Shown here piece by piece: positions 7,979 to 16,986 of a DNA stretch of 42,446 nt. Under the pieces are notes generated by a model. That model made no database searches. It was given only the letters and a program-made list of their open reading frames with translations, and had not been told where the DNA came from. The stretch lies in contig NZ_BMXN01000030.1 in NCBI RefSeq assembly GCF_014651775.1, positions 1 to 42,446 of the forward strand. Direction: 5' to 3'. The position numbers and the translations under genes are program-made. Position 1 is the stretch's first letter. Each line of letters opens with the position of its first letter. The stretch is from Vreelandella hamiltonii (lineage in GTDB: Bacteria > Pseudomonadota > Gammaproteobacteria > Pseudomonadales > Halomonadaceae).

Positions 7979-9052
7979 ATGACACAGCCACAGCCAGCCA
8001 CCCCCAGCAGCGCCGACATGGGACTTTTCGAGCGCTATTTGTCGCTCTGGGTGGCCATTGCCATCATGGTCGGTATCGCCGTGGGTCAATGGGCGCCCCA
8101 GATACCGGAAACCCTGGCGCGCTTTGAATATGCTCAGGTGTCGCTGCCCATCGCCGTGCTGATCTGGGCGATGATTTTCCCGATGATGGCCCAAATCGAT
8201 TTCAGCGCGGTCGCCGGTGTGCGCCGTCAGCCCAAGGGGCTGACCATCACCACCACGGTCAACTGGCTGATCAAGCCATTCACCATGTTCGCGCTGGCCT
8301 GGCTCTTCTTCATGGTGATTTTCCGCCCGTTCATCCCTGAAGCGTTGGCCAACCAGTATCTGGCCGGAGCGATTCTGCTGGGGGCCGCCCCCTGCACGGC
8401 CATGGTGTTCGTATGGAGCTACCTGACACGGGGCGACGCGGCTTACACTCTGGTACAGGTAGCGCTGAATGATCTGATCATGCTGTTTGCCTTTGCCCCC
8501 ATCGTGGTTCTGCTGTTGGGCATCTCGAACATCCAGGTCCCGTGGAACACGGTGCTGCTCTCGGTCGTGCTCTACATCGTCATTCCCCTGGCCGCTGGCT
8601 ATGTCACTCGCAAAGCGCTGATGGCCAGAAAAGGCGCCGAATGGTACGACAAGGTGTTCATGAAACGCCTGGCCCCGGTCACCCCCATGGGCCTGATCGT
8701 CACGCTGGTCTTACTGTTTGCTTTTCAAGGCGATGTCATCCTGAGCAATCCGCTGCATATCGTGCTGATTGCCATTCCGTTGATCATTCAGACCTTTCTT
8801 ATATTCTTCATCGCCTATGGTTGGGCCAAGGCGTGGCGCGTACCACATAATATCGCCGCACCGGGGGCGATGATTGGTGCCAGCAATTTTTTTGAACTCG
8901 CCGTGGCCGCCGCCATCGCGCTGTTTGGCCTGCAGTCTGGAGCAGCCCTGGTCACGGTGGTCGGTGTGCTGGTAGAAGTGCCACTCATGCTGGCCCTGGT
9001 GCGTATCGCCAATAAGACCAGCGCGCATTTTCCTGCAGCCCAACCCTCCTGA
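7979..9052 (+). CDS. acr3: Acr3 arsenite efflux permease
   Basis: A 357-residue inner-membrane protein with about ten hydrophobic segments, from LWVAIAIMVGIAVG near the N-terminus to LVTVVGVLVEVPLMLALVRIA at the end. The family Cys lies in LGAAPCTAMVFVWSYL in the fourth membrane helix, the thiol known to be essential in Acr3 pumps. It extrudes As(III) using the proton motive force. The start ATG has AACGAGGAG just upstream; the earlier in-frame ORF start lies inside arsH. It works downstream of ArsC, exporting the arsenite that ArsC makes. Confidence 0.93.
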   Translation: MTQPQPATPSSADMGLFERYLSLWVAIAIMVGIAVGQWAPQIPETLARFEYAQVSLPIAVLIWAMIFPMMAQIDFSAVAGVRRQPKGLTITTTVNWLIKPFTMFALAWLFFMVIFRPFIPEALANQYLAGAILLGAAPCTAMVFVWSYLTRGDAAYTLVQVALNDLIMLFAFAPIVVLLLGISNIQVPWNTVLLSVVLYIVIPLAAGYVTRKALMARKGAEWYDKVFMKRLAPVTPMGLIVTLVLLFAFQGDVILSNPLHIVLIAIPLIIQTFLIFFIAYGWAKAWRVPHNIAAPGAMIGASNFFELAVAAAIALFGLQSGAALVTVVGVLVEVPLMLALVRIANKTSAHFPAAQPS

Positions 9053-9065
9053 TGAGGACCCCGCC

Positions 9066-9470
9066 ATGATCGTGATCTATCACAACCCTGCGTGTGGCAC
9101 GTCGCGTAATACGCTGGCCATGATCGAAGCATCGGGAGAAACGCCCCAGGTGATCCACTACCTGGAAACGCCGCCCAGCCGAGAGCGGCTGTTGGCACTG
9201 CTGGCCATGATGCAGCTGCCCCCCAGGGCGCTCTTGCGCCAGAAAGGGACGCCTTATGATGAACTGCAGCTCGACGACCCGACGTTGAGCGATGACCAGC
9301 TCATCGACGCCATGATTGCTCACCCGCTGCTCATCAACCGGCCCATCGTCAGTACGCCCAAGGGCACGCGATTATGCCGCCCATCTGAGCAGGTATTGGC
9401 ACTCCTGGACCACCCTGTTGCACAATTTACCAAGGAAGACGGAGAGACCGTCTACTATCCCCCCACCTAA
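9066..9470 (+). CDS. arsC: ArsC arsenate reductase (glutaredoxin-dependent)
   Basis: A 134-residue ArsC of the E. coli plasmid R773 type. The catalytic Cys is in YHNPACGTSRNTL (residue 10 region), and the arsenate-binding arginine region RPIVSTPKGTRLCRP is in the C-terminal half. It reduces arsenate to arsenite with glutaredoxin and glutathione, giving the substrate for Acr3. It starts 13 bases after acr3 with GATGAGGACC upstream and is part of the same operon. Confidence 0.93.
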   Translation: MIVIYHNPACGTSRNTLAMIEASGETPQVIHYLETPPSRERLLALLAMMQLPPRALLRQKGTPYDELQLDDPTLSDDQLIDAMIAHPLLINRPIVSTPKGTRLCRPSEQVLALLDHPVAQFTKEDGETVYYPPT

Positions 9471-9498
9471 CGGCCCGGCATGGGCAGCCAGGAGCGTC

Positions 9499-9813
9499 AT
9501 GCGTCAGGTCATCGAGATGGAGCACCCTGCCGTGGCATTCATCCAGCAGCACGGAGGCGTGGTGACGGTACGCCGTTCACCACGTCATGGCTGCTGTGGC
9601 GGGACGGCACATATCGCCGTGGCAGAGCTGGGCGCGCCAAGCGACACATCGGCCTTCGAATATCATCAGTTGCCAGAGGCCGGCCTCTGGATAGAGCCGT
9701 CCCTTGCCTGGCAAGGCCTGCGATTACGAGTGGAAGGATGGTGGAAATTCAGGCGGCTGTTCCTGGATGGCGCCCCGTTAACGCCGGGGAGCCGGGATAC
9801 TCAGCAGCGCTAG
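9499..9813 (+). CDS. Small CC-motif protein of the ars operon (CC/Se (seleno)protein family)
   Basis: A 104-residue protein with adjacent cysteines 32-33 in RHGCCGG. It resembles a small family named for its CC (or Cys-selenocysteine) motif that recurs in arsenic operons; both positions here are ordinary Cys codons (TGC TGT). The N-terminal part (AVAFIQQHGGVVTVRRS) and the C-terminal GLRLRVEGWWKFRRLFLDG are family-like blocks. No signal peptide or membrane segment is seen. The start at 9499 has AGGAG at 9490-9494. It follows arsC by 28 bases and is presumably co-transcribed. Function is unknown; the vicinal thiols suggest As(III) binding or thiol redox work. Its last 36 bases overlap the end of the convergent MFS gene. 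Confidence 0.75.
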   Translation: MRQVIEMEHPAVAFIQQHGGVVTVRRSPRHGCCGGTAHIAVAELGAPSDTSAFEYHQLPEAGLWIEPSLAWQGLRLRVEGWWKFRRLFLDGAPLTPGSRDTQQR

Positions 9814-10929
9814 CGTGGCTGCCAGCATGAGCAGCGACGTCAGCCATAGCGCGGATGCGCCCCACTGGTCGATCAGCAGCCCAAACAGCAGCGGCGCCAG
9901 GGCCTGCAAGGCCCGAGCGGGCATCATGATGAGCCCCTGCCTGCGGCCAAACCCCTGCGGGCCAAACAGTGCCAGGGGCAGCGTCCCCGAGGCAATCGTC
10001 ATCATGCCGTTACCCGCGCCATGCAGCAACGCAAACCCGGCGGCCGGCATGCCGAAAAACGTCAGCAACCCGGCGCCCACGGGATGCAGCGTGGTAGCGA
10101 TCCTGCCTGCGAACAAGGGGTGAAAACGGCGCAGCAAAACGAACTCCCCCATGCGCGCCGCTACTTGCGCAGGCCCCACCAGAGCAGCCGCTGCAATCGC
10201 CACCGACAGAGAAACGCCACTCTCCTGCAGCAGCCTGGGAAGGTGGGCGGCCATGGCCGTGGAAACGAACCACCCCGCCGCGAACACGTACGCCAGCAGC
10301 AGCAGGGTAAAACGCGGGCGTTCAGGCGCCTCAGACGCAGGGCTCGACACGCTGGAGAGCGCTCGCTCGGCCTTGGGCAAGCGAGCGTTCAAGGGCATTC
10401 CCAACACGACATGGGCCAGCGCCCAGCTGGCGCAGGCAGCACGCCAGCCCCACTCGCTCTCGATGAAGGCAGTGATGGGCCAGCCAAGAGTACTGGCAAA
10501 TCCTGCCACCAGGGTCACGCCGGTAATCGAGGCCCTGGCGTGACTCCCCAGCAGCCGCCCCAGCGTGGCAAAGGCCGCATCGTAAAGACCCAGCGCCATG
10601 CCCACGCCCATCAGCAACCATGCCAGCACCAATGTCACCGCCCCTTGTGCCAGCGCCAGTGCCAGCAAGCCCACCGCCATGATGGCGTTCGAAGCCATCA
10701 GCACACCGCGCCCACCCTGGCGATCGATCAGACGCCCGACGCTGGGTCCCAACATGGCGACCAGCAGCAACGCAGCCGAGAAGGCGCCAAATACCCAGCG
10801 AGTGGACAGCTCCAATTCCAGCGCCATGGGCACCGCCAGAATGGCGGGCAGATAGTAGCTGGATGCCCAGGCAAGGGTCTGGGAACTCCCCAGGGTGAGC
10901 GTCAGGCCAGCGCCAGGCGAGCGAATCAC
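9778..10929 (-). CDS. MFS transporter coupled to arsJ, substrate unknown
   Basis: A 383-residue major facilitator protein with about 12 hydrophobic segments and the loop 2-3 motif GRLIDRQGGR. The long upstream reading frame is a shadow over arsJ. The likely start is GTG at 10929, which overlaps the arsJ stop in GTGA and has AGGCAGG upstream, so translation is coupled to arsJ. It is the third gene of the GAPDH-arsJ operon. It is not a second ArsJ: the sequence is only generally MFS-like. It may export another arsenic-linked metabolite or simply be a hitchhiker. The substrate cannot be inferred. Confidence 0.8.
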   Translation of the reverse strand: MIRSPGAGLTLTLGSSQTLAWASSYYLPAILAVPMALELELSTRWVFGAFSAALLLVAMLGPSVGRLIDRQGGRGVLMASNAIMAVGLLALALAQGAVTLVLAWLLMGVGMALGLYDAAFATLGRLLGSHARASITGVTLVAGFASTLGWPITAFIESEWGWRAACASWALAHVVLGMPLNARLPKAERALSSVSSPASEAPERPRFTLLLLAYVFAAGWFVSTAMAAHLPRLLQESGVSLSVAIAAAALVGPAQVAARMGEFVLLRRFHPLFAGRIATTLHPVGAGLLTFFGMPAAGFALLHGAGNGMMTIASGTLPLALFGPQGFGRRQGLIMMPARALQALAPLLFGLLIDQWGASALWLTSLLMLAATLALLSIPAPRR

Positions 10930-12149
10930 GCCACCTGCCTGGGCAACGCCAGTGCCATGAGCGCGCTGGCAGCCACCAGCGCCGCCGCCACCCACAGGCA
11001 CGCGCTCAAACCATAGGCCATGTAGAGCCACCCCGAGAGCAGTGTGCCGACCAGGCGGCCCATGGCGTTGGCCATGTAGTAGAAGCCTACGTCCATGGAC
11101 ACGCCATCGGCACGGGCATAGTGGACGATCAGATAACTGTGCCAGCTGGAGTTGACGGCAAACAGCACGCCGAAGGCCAGCAGCCCCACTACCAGCCACC
11201 CCACCTGTGCCAGGGGCAGCAGAGCCAGCAGAATGGCGAGCACGGCAAGCGCGGCGGCCCAGCCAGCCGTGAGCATCCGAGCGTCTCCACGGAACAGTGC
11301 GGTGAGCCTGGGCGCCTGGGTCTGCACCCCGCCGTAGCCAATGATCCAGGCGGCCAACAGCCCTCCCACGGTCCAGTGGCTCCAGCCATGTTGATCATAG
11401 AGGAATACCGGCAAGGCCACGACAAACCACACGTCCCGGGATGCGAACAGGCAGAAGCGCGCCGCCGAAAGCACATTGATGGCGCGGGACTTGGAGAAAA
11501 TCTCGGAAAACTTTGGCTTGACCTTCTGTTTGCCGAGGTCTGCCTTCAACCGCCACAGCGACAGCCCCAGCACGGCACCCAGCATCAGCGCCATGGCCAC
11601 CACCGCGCCGCGAAAGCCGATCAGCGTCAACAGCACGCCGCCTACAAAAAAGCCCAGCCCTTTCAGGGCATTTTTGGAGCCGGTCAACATCGCTACCCAA
11701 CGGTACAAGGCACTGTTGGCATTGGCGCTATCAGCCGGCACCAGCACTTTCACTGCGCTTTTGGCGCTCATCTTGTTCAGGTCTTTGGCAATACCCGACA
11801 GCGCCTGGGCCGCCATGACCCAAACGACGGTGAGCATCCCGGCAGGCACCATGAGCATGGCAAGCGCCACGATCTGCAGCCCCAGCCCCACGTTCATGGT
11901 GCGGTTGAGCCCCAACCGCGCGCCCAACCACCCTCCCACCAGATTGGTCACCACGCCAAACGCTTCGTAGAACAGAAACAGCATGGCGATTTGCAGAGGC
12001 GAGTAACCCAACTGGTGGAAGTACATCACCACCAGCATCCGCAGGGCCCCATCGGTGATGGTAAACGCCCAGTAGTTGCCCGTGATCAGCATGTACTGGC
12101 GCACTTCGAAAGGCAGTGCGCCGATGCGTGCCCTGAGCGACTCAGCCAC
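10926..12149 (-). CDS. arsJ: ArsJ, organoarsenical (1-arseno-3-phosphoglycerate) efflux MFS permease
   Basis: A 407-residue MFS protein with the ArsJ signature regions [25 protein letters not shown] near the N-terminus and [17 protein letters not shown] in the middle. In the known system ArsJ expels 1-arseno-3-phosphoglycerate made by the partner GAPDH; the compound then falls apart to arsenate outside the cell. The likely start is GTG at 12149. It overlaps the GAPDH stop by 8 bases and has AAGGAG about 10 bases upstream; longer in-frame starts lie inside GAPDH. Tight coupling to GAPDH on one side and the second MFS gene on the other marks a three-gene operon. Confidence 0.9.
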   Translation of the reverse strand: MAESLRARIGALPFEVRQYMLITGNYWAFTITDGALRMLVVMYFHQLGYSPLQIAMLFLFYEAFGVVTNLVGGWLGARLGLNRTMNVGLGLQIVALAMLMVPAGMLTVVWVMAAQALSGIAKDLNKMSAKSAVKVLVPADSANANSALYRWVAMLTGSKNALKGLGFFVGGVLLTLIGFRGAVVAMALMLGAVLGLSLWRLKADLGKQKVKPKFSEIFSKSRAINVLSAARFCLFASRDVWFVVALPVFLYDQHGWSHWTVGGLLAAWIIGYGGVQTQAPRLTALFRGDARMLTAGWAAALAVLAILLALLPLAQVGWLVVGLLAFGVLFAVNSSWHSYLIVHYARADGVSMDVGFYYMANAMGRLVGTLLSGWLYMAYGLSACLWVAAALVAASALMALALPRQVA

Positions 12150-13173
12150 GGCGCGCCTGCTCCTTGCCCACCTTCCAGGCCAGCTCTGCGGTACGGTTGG
12201 CATACCCCCACTCGTTGTCGTACCAGGCGTAGAGCTTCAGCTGCGTACCATTCACGACCATGGTCGAGAGCGCATCGATGACCGAGCTGCGCGGGTCGGT
12301 GCGGTAGTCGATGGACACCAGCGGCCGCTCCTCGTAACCCAGAATCCCCTTCAAGGGCCCCTCTGCGGCCATCTTGAGCGCCTGATTGACCTCCTCGACG
12401 GTCACTTCGCGCTCGAGCTCGAACACCATATCGGTCAGCGAGGCATTGGCCAGCGGCACGCGAATCGCATGGCCGTTCAGCTTGCCGGTCAGTTCGGGAA
12501 AGATGGCGGTGATCGCCTTGGCCGAACCGGTGGTGGTGGGAATCAGGCTCATGCCGCAGGCGCGCGCCCGGCGCAGGTCCTTGTGCGGTGCGTCCAGAAT
12601 CGTCTGGGTATTGGTAATGTCGTGCACCGTGGTCATGGAACCATGACGGATGCCAAACGTTTCCAGAATGACCTTGACCACGGGGGCCAGACAGTTGGTG
12701 GTGCAGCTGGCCGCAGTGACGATGCGGTGCGTAGCGGGGTCGAACAGATGGTCGTTGACGCCCACCACCACGTTGAGCACGCCCTCCTCCTTGACCGGCG
12801 CACTGACCACTACACGCTCGACCCCCTGATCCAGATAGGCCTGCAGCTTCTCCGTGGTTTTCATCTTGCCGGAGCATTCGATCACCACATCACAACCGGA
12901 CCAGTCACCTTCGGCAATCGTCTTGTGGGCGCTGAAGGCGATGGTACGGCCATCGATGGTGATCGCCTCCGGGGTAGCGCCAATGCCCTGCTCCGGCGCC
13001 CACTGGCCATGAACCGAGTCGAACTCCAGCAAATGGGCAAACGTCGCCGCATCGCCGCCCGGGTCGTTGATGCGCACCAGGGTTACCTCGTCGGCAGCGA
13101 CTCGCGCCCACAGGCTGCGCAGTGCCAGACGACCAATACGGCCAAACCCGTTGATACCAATGCGTAGTGACAT
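12142..13173 (-). CDS. Arsenic-operon glyceraldehyde-3-phosphate dehydrogenase
   Basis: A 343-residue type I GAPDH. The NAD-binding [10 protein letters not shown] lies at residues 6-15, the nucleophile Cys157 in [12 protein letters not shown], and the C-terminal [11 protein letters not shown] is intact. The arsJ context indicates the variant that uses arsenate in place of phosphate to form 1-arseno-3-phosphoglycerate for export by ArsJ, rather than the main glycolytic enzyme. The ATG at 13173 has a CTGGAGG site. A palindromic operator lies 30 bases upstream. The function in arsenic resistance is inferred from operon structure. Confidence 0.9.
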   Translation of the reverse strand: MSLRIGINGFGRIGRLALRSLWARVAADEVTLVRINDPGGDAATFAHLLEFDSVHGQWAPEQGIGATPEAITIDGRTIAFSAHKTIAEGDWSGCDVVIECSGKMKTTEKLQAYLDQGVERVVVSAPVKEEGVLNVVVGVNDHLFDPATHRIVTAASCTTNCLAPVVKVILETFGIRHGSMTTVHDITNTQTILDAPHKDLRRARACGMSLIPTTTGSAKAITAIFPELTGKLNGHAIRVPLANASLTDMVFELEREVTVEEVNQALKMAAEGPLKGILGYEERPLVSIDYRTDPRSSVIDALSTMVVNGTQLKLYAWYDNEWGYANRTAELAWKVGKEQARRG

Positions 13174-13202
13174 GCTGAACCTCCAGAGCCAAGTGAACCG
13201 TC

Positions 13203-13224
13203 AATATATGAAAAATCATATATT
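13203..13224 (-). promoter_or_regulatory. Palindromic operator of the GAPDH-arsJ operon (ArsR-like)
   Basis: AATATATGA and TCATATATT form perfect 9-bp arms around AAAA. On the minus strand the right arm includes TATATT, a likely -10, so binding would block transcription. It shares the ATATATGA half-site with 7185-7206, pointing to one regulator for both arms of the island. Confidence 0.6.
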
Positions 13225-13231
13225 AAAAATC

Positions 13232-13278
13232 AAAAAAAACCAGCCATCGAACCCGCAGGCGGCCATGCCCCCTGCGGG
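13232..13278 (-). terminator. Stem-loop and T-run after pstB
   Basis: On the minus strand CCCGCAGG (13271-13278) pairs with CCTGCGGG (13252-13259). A run of eight T follows (13232-13239), but 12 bases after the stem, farther than in an ideal Rho-independent terminator. It separates pstB from the arsenic operon promoter. Confidence 0.5.
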
Positions 13279-13302
13279 TAACCCGTGATCAGTACTGCGT
13301 GA

Positions 13303-14139
13303 TCACCCGAAGCGTCCCGTGATGTAATCGTGGGTACGCTGGTCTTGCGGGTTGGTGAAGATCTGGTCGGTGCTGTCCACCTCCACCAGGTCGCCCATGT
13401 GGAAGAACGCCGTACGGTCGGCCACCCGTGCGGCCTGCTGCATGTTGTGGGTCACCATGACGATGGTATAGCTCTCGCTGAGCTCATCGATCAGCTGCTC
13501 CACCTTGGCCGTCGCGATGGGGTCGAGGGCCGAGCACGGCTCATCCATCAGGATGATGTCCGGGCTGACGGCCACGGTGCGGGCAATGCACAGGCGCTGC
13601 TGCTGGCCACCCGACAGCCCGGTGCCCGGCTGATCCAGTCGATCCTTGACCTCTTCCCAGAGCCCGGCACGGCGCAGGCTGCTCTCGACGATGTCGTCCA
13701 GCTCGGCCTTGCGCTTTGCCAGACCGTGCAGGCGCGGGCCATAGGCGATGTTTTCATAAATCGACTTGGGAAACGGATTGGGTTTCTGAAACACGATGCC
13801 TACCTGGGCACGCAGCAGTACCACATCGCGATCCGGGGCATAGATATCCTTGTCATCCAGGGTGATCTTGCCCTCGACCCGACAGATGTCGATGGTGTCG
13901 TTCATGCGGTTCAAGCAGCGCAGAAAGGTGGACTTACCGCAGCCAGAAGGCCCGATGAATGCCAGCACTTCGTTTTCGTACACGTCCAGACTGATACCGT
14001 TGATCGCCTGGCTGGCACCGTAAAAGACCTTGACGTCCTGGGCGCTCATCTTGACCTTGTCGGTGGCTTTACTGGTGCGGCTCTCGCCAGCGCCTACGCT
14101 CACCAATGGGGATGTCTTGGGCTCTGTTGAAGTATTCAC
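13303..14139 (-). CDS. pstB: PstB phosphate ABC transporter ATPase
   Basis: A 278-residue ABC ATPase that powers high-affinity phosphate import. Walker [10 protein letters not shown] is at about residues 63-71, the Q-loop in [19 protein letters not shown], the signature [16 protein letters not shown], Walker [14 protein letters not shown], and the switch His in VTHNMQQA. The start is GTG at 14139, touching the pstA stop (TAAGTG) with GAGG upstream. The first 30 or so residues are polar and outside the ABC fold. It is the last gene of pstSCAB; no phoU follows, since an arsenic operon begins next door. Confidence 0.95.
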   Translation of the reverse strand: MNTSTEPKTSPLVSVGAGESRTSKATDKVKMSAQDVKVFYGASQAINGISLDVYENEVLAFIGPSGCGKSTFLRCLNRMNDTIDICRVEGKITLDDKDIYAPDRDVVLLRAQVGIVFQKPNPFPKSIYENIAYGPRLHGLAKRKAELDDIVESSLRRAGLWEEVKDRLDQPGTGLSGGQQQRLCIARTVAVSPDIILMDEPCSALDPIATAKVEQLIDELSESYTIVMVTHNMQQAARVADRTAFFHMGDLVEVDSTDQIFTNPQDQRTHDYITGRFG

Positions 14140-15498
14140 TTACCACCTCGTCTCGAATTTTTTACGCAGCCAGATTGCCAGTGCGTTCAGGCTCAGCATC
14201 AACCCCAGCAGTACAATAATGGCCGCTGACGTACGCGCCTCGAAGAAATTACGCAGCTCGTTACCCTGCCATAGATAGATCTGTACCGGTAGCGCAGCCG
14301 ACTGCTCCAATGGCGTGCTGGGCACGTTGGACACGAACGCATTCATGCCGATCAGCAGCAGCGGCGCCGTTTCGCCCAGCGCCTGGGCAACGCCCAGAAT
14401 GGAGCCCGTCAGGATGCCCGGCAGTGCCAAGGGCAGCACATGGTGGAAGACCGTCTGCACTTTCGATGCGCCGATCCCCAATGCCGCCTGGCGAATGGAG
14501 GGCGGAATCGAGCGCAGCGATGCCCTGGTAGCGATGATGATGGTCGGCAAGGTCATCAGCGTCAGCACCAGCCCGCCCACCAGCGGGGCCGACAGCGGCA
14601 TGCCCAGATAGCCGATGAAGATGGAAGCCCCCAGCAAGCCGAACACGATGGAGGGCACGGCTGCCAGATTGTTGATATTGATCTCGATGAGATCGGTCAA
14701 ACGGTTCTTGGGCGCGAACTCTTCCAGGTAGATGGCGCTGGCTACACCGATGGGGACCGAAAGCGTGATCACGATCAGCATCATGAACAGCGACCCCATG
14801 AAGGCCCCTGCCAGACCCGCCGACGCAGGTGAACTACGCGAGTCGGTGTTGAGGAACAGCGACGTGCTGAAGGAGTTGCGGATGACGTTCTCGTCGTAAA
14901 GACGGTCGGCCCATTCACGGGTCTGAGCGCTCAACTGCTGACGTGCATCCGGCAGCGAGCGGTCGATATTGCCCTTGATCCAGACGTCGACGTTGGCCGC
15001 CGCCAGCATTTTCACTTCCACGGTCTGGCCCAACAGGGAAGGGTCCTTGATGAACTGCTCACGCAGCGAGAAACGCTCACCCGATGCCACCAGGGCACGC
15101 AGATCACGCAGCTGTCGAGGCTCGACCTCGACCCCCAGCGCCTCTTCCATGGCGCGGTCGATCAATGACTGCCAGTTGACCAGTCCTGCCTGGGTCAGCC
15201 ACGCGGAATAGCGTTCATTGAACGCCGACTGGCTTTCACCGCTGGCGCGCACCGGCTTCTCTTCCAGCTGGATCACTTCGGGGTCGAAGTACACCTCCGG
15301 GTAGAGCGTCGCTTGCCAAAACGCCGGCACACCGCGCATCAGAATACTGATGAACAGAATGGCGACCAGGGTCAGGCCGGTCACGACGGCGGCCAACCCG
15401 GCAAAGCGAAAACGCTTTTCCTGACGATGACGTCTTGCCAGCGAGTTTTCGATCGTTGTCAGGCGATGCTGACGGCGCTGCTCAATCGTAATAGACAT
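14140..15498 (-). CDS. pstA: PstA phosphate ABC transporter permease
   Basis: A 452-residue permease, longer than the E. coli protein (about 296 aa). A first membrane helix near residues 32-54 is followed by a large periplasmic insert (about 60-210), and the permease core then begins at SLFMMLIVITLSVPIGVASAIYLEEFA. The EAA-like loop is IRQAALGIGASKVQTVFHHVLPLALPG. The long form is usual for Pseudomonas/Halomonas-type systems. ATG at 15498 lies 6 bases after pstC. It forms the membrane channel with PstC. Confidence 0.93.
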   Translation of the reverse strand: MSITIEQRRQHRLTTIENSLARRHRQEKRFRFAGLAAVVTGLTLVAILFISILMRGVPAFWQATLYPEVYFDPEVIQLEEKPVRASGESQSAFNERYSAWLTQAGLVNWQSLIDRAMEEALGVEVEPRQLRDLRALVASGERFSLREQFIKDPSLLGQTVEVKMLAAANVDVWIKGNIDRSLPDARQQLSAQTREWADRLYDENVIRNSFSTSLFLNTDSRSSPASAGLAGAFMGSLFMMLIVITLSVPIGVASAIYLEEFAPKNRLTDLIEININNLAAVPSIVFGLLGASIFIGYLGMPLSAPLVGGLVLTLMTLPTIIIATRASLRSIPPSIRQAALGIGASKVQTVFHHVLPLALPGILTGSILGVAQALGETAPLLLIGMNAFVSNVPSTPLEQSAALPVQIYLWQGNELRNFFEARTSAAIIVLLGLMLSLNALAIWLRKKFETRW

Positions 15499-15504
15499 GG
15501 TCGC

Positions 15505-16884
15505 TTACTCGTATTGCTGGCGGTATTTACGCACCACAACCAGTGCGATGACGTTCAGGCCCAGGGTAATGACGAACAGCGTCAAGCCCAGAGCAAAGGC
15601 CACCAGCGACTGCGGGCTGGCAAAATCCATGTCCCCGGTCAACTGGTTGACAATGGTCACGGTGATGGTCGATACCGCCTCGAACGGGTTACCGTGAAGT
15701 ACCGGGTTATTACCGGCCGCCAACACCACGATCATGGTTTCGCCGATGGCGCGGCTGGCCGCCAGCAGAAAGGCACCGACGATACCCGGCAGCGCCGCAG
15801 GCAATACCACCTGGCGAATGGTCTCGGACTTGGTTGCCCCCAGCCCCAGCGCACCATCGCGCAGTGACTTGGGCACCTGGGTAATGATGTCGTCAGAGAG
15901 TGACGATACGAACGGAATGATCATGATGCCCATCACCAGGCCCGCGGTGAGCGCGCTGGTGGTACGAATATTGATGCCGACCATATCGCCCAGGCTGGAA
16001 AGGAAAGGCCCGATGACGATCAGGGCAAAGAAGCCGTACACGATGGTCGGGATACCGGCCAGAATTTCGATGATCGGCTTGGCCACGTTACGCAGCCAGG
16101 GGGGCGCATATTCGGCCATGTAAATCGCCGTCATCAGCCCCACGGGGATCGCCACCAGCAAGGCAATGATACTCACCATCATGGTGCCCCACAGCAGCGG
16201 CAGCAGGCCAAACTCACCCTGTGCATCGGTTCCCGACGTGCTGAAACGCGGATTCCAGGTCGTGCCCAGGAAGAACTCTGCCGGGCTGATGAAGCTGAAG
16301 AACTTCAGCGCTTCACCCAGCATCGACAACACGATGCCCACCGTGGTGAAAATCGCGATGGCGGAGCAGGAGGCCAGCGCAATGGAGATGACGCGCTCGA
16401 CATGATTACGCGCCCGCCACTGAGGGGAAATACGCCGCCGGGCAAACACCAGCCCGACCACGGCCACCACGGCCATCAGCGCGATCAGCGTGGTGTTCTG
16501 GAAGGTCTGCAGGCGCGCCATGTGTGCGGCCGCGGCCAACTCCTCGGCGCTTCCCCCCCCAGCCACGTTACGTTCATTGGCCAGCGCGGTGATACGCCGT
16601 AACAAGGTATTCATTTCACGTTCGCTCATGCCTGCCACCAGCTCAGGGGGCAGTTGCTGAACGACCAGCATGTCAATCAACTGTGGTGCCAACAGCGACC
16701 ACAATACAAACAGGGCAAGCGCTGGCAGCCCACACCACAGGGCCACCAACGCTCCATAATAACCGGGGCGCGAATGCATTCTGACATCGTGCTCTGCCGC
16801 AACCGCGCGACTGCGTGTCAAACCCAAGTGGTAAGCCAAGGCCATTATCACGAGTAGCGTGGCTATCAAGGCAATGTTACTCAT
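15505..16884 (-). CDS. pstC: PstC phosphate ABC transporter permease
   Basis: A 459-residue permease, also of the long type. The N-terminal helix IALIATLLVIMALAYHLGL and a second helix precede a soluble insert; the transport core starts near GTMMVSIIALLVAIPVGLMTAIYMAEYA. The EAA-like loop is LRDGALGLGATKSETIRQVVLPAALPG. ATG at 16884 is preferred because GGAGAGAG precedes it; an in-frame ATG at 16899 with AGGA upstream is a real alternative and adds five residues. It follows pstS after about 100 bases containing a stem-loop that may lower expression relative to pstS. Confidence 0.92.
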   Translation of the reverse strand: MSNIALIATLLVIMALAYHLGLTRSRAVAAEHDVRMHSRPGYYGALVALWCGLPALALFVLWSLLAPQLIDMLVVQQLPPELVAGMSEREMNTLLRRITALANERNVAGGGSAEELAAAAHMARLQTFQNTTLIALMAVVAVVGLVFARRRISPQWRARNHVERVISIALASCSAIAIFTTVGIVLSMLGEALKFFSFISPAEFFLGTTWNPRFSTSGTDAQGEFGLLPLLWGTMMVSIIALLVAIPVGLMTAIYMAEYAPPWLRNVAKPIIEILAGIPTIVYGFFALIVIGPFLSSLGDMVGINIRTTSALTAGLVMGIMIIPFVSSLSDDIITQVPKSLRDGALGLGATKSETIRQVVLPAALPGIVGAFLLAASRAIGETMIVVLAAGNNPVLHGNPFEAVSTITVTIVNQLTGDMDFASPQSLVAFALGLTLFVITLGLNVIALVVVRKYRQQYE

Positions 16885-16915
16885 TCTCTCTCCGCCCATG
16901 ATTTCCTACGTTCAA

Positions 16916-16945
16916 GCGCCAGCACCATTTCCATGATGCCGGCGC
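16916..16945 (-). terminator. Intercistronic stem-loop between pstS and pstC
   Basis: The arms GCGCC-GGCAtc and GgtGCtGGCGC on the minus strand pair over about 11 positions with wobble pairs around an 8-base loop. No T-run follows. Such loops downstream of binding-protein genes often protect the pstS mRNA or attenuate read-through into the permeases. Confidence 0.45.
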
Positions 16946-16986
16946 AATACCTACCTGATCACCGCGGTTAAGCGATGGCGGCAGTC

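Noticed and set aside
9480..9830. Alternative reading frame of 116 residues over the CC-motif gene
   Set aside because: It has no ribosome site and an Arg/Gly/Ala-rich, low-complexity sequence. The frame at 9499-9813 has a good AGGAG and family-like motifs.
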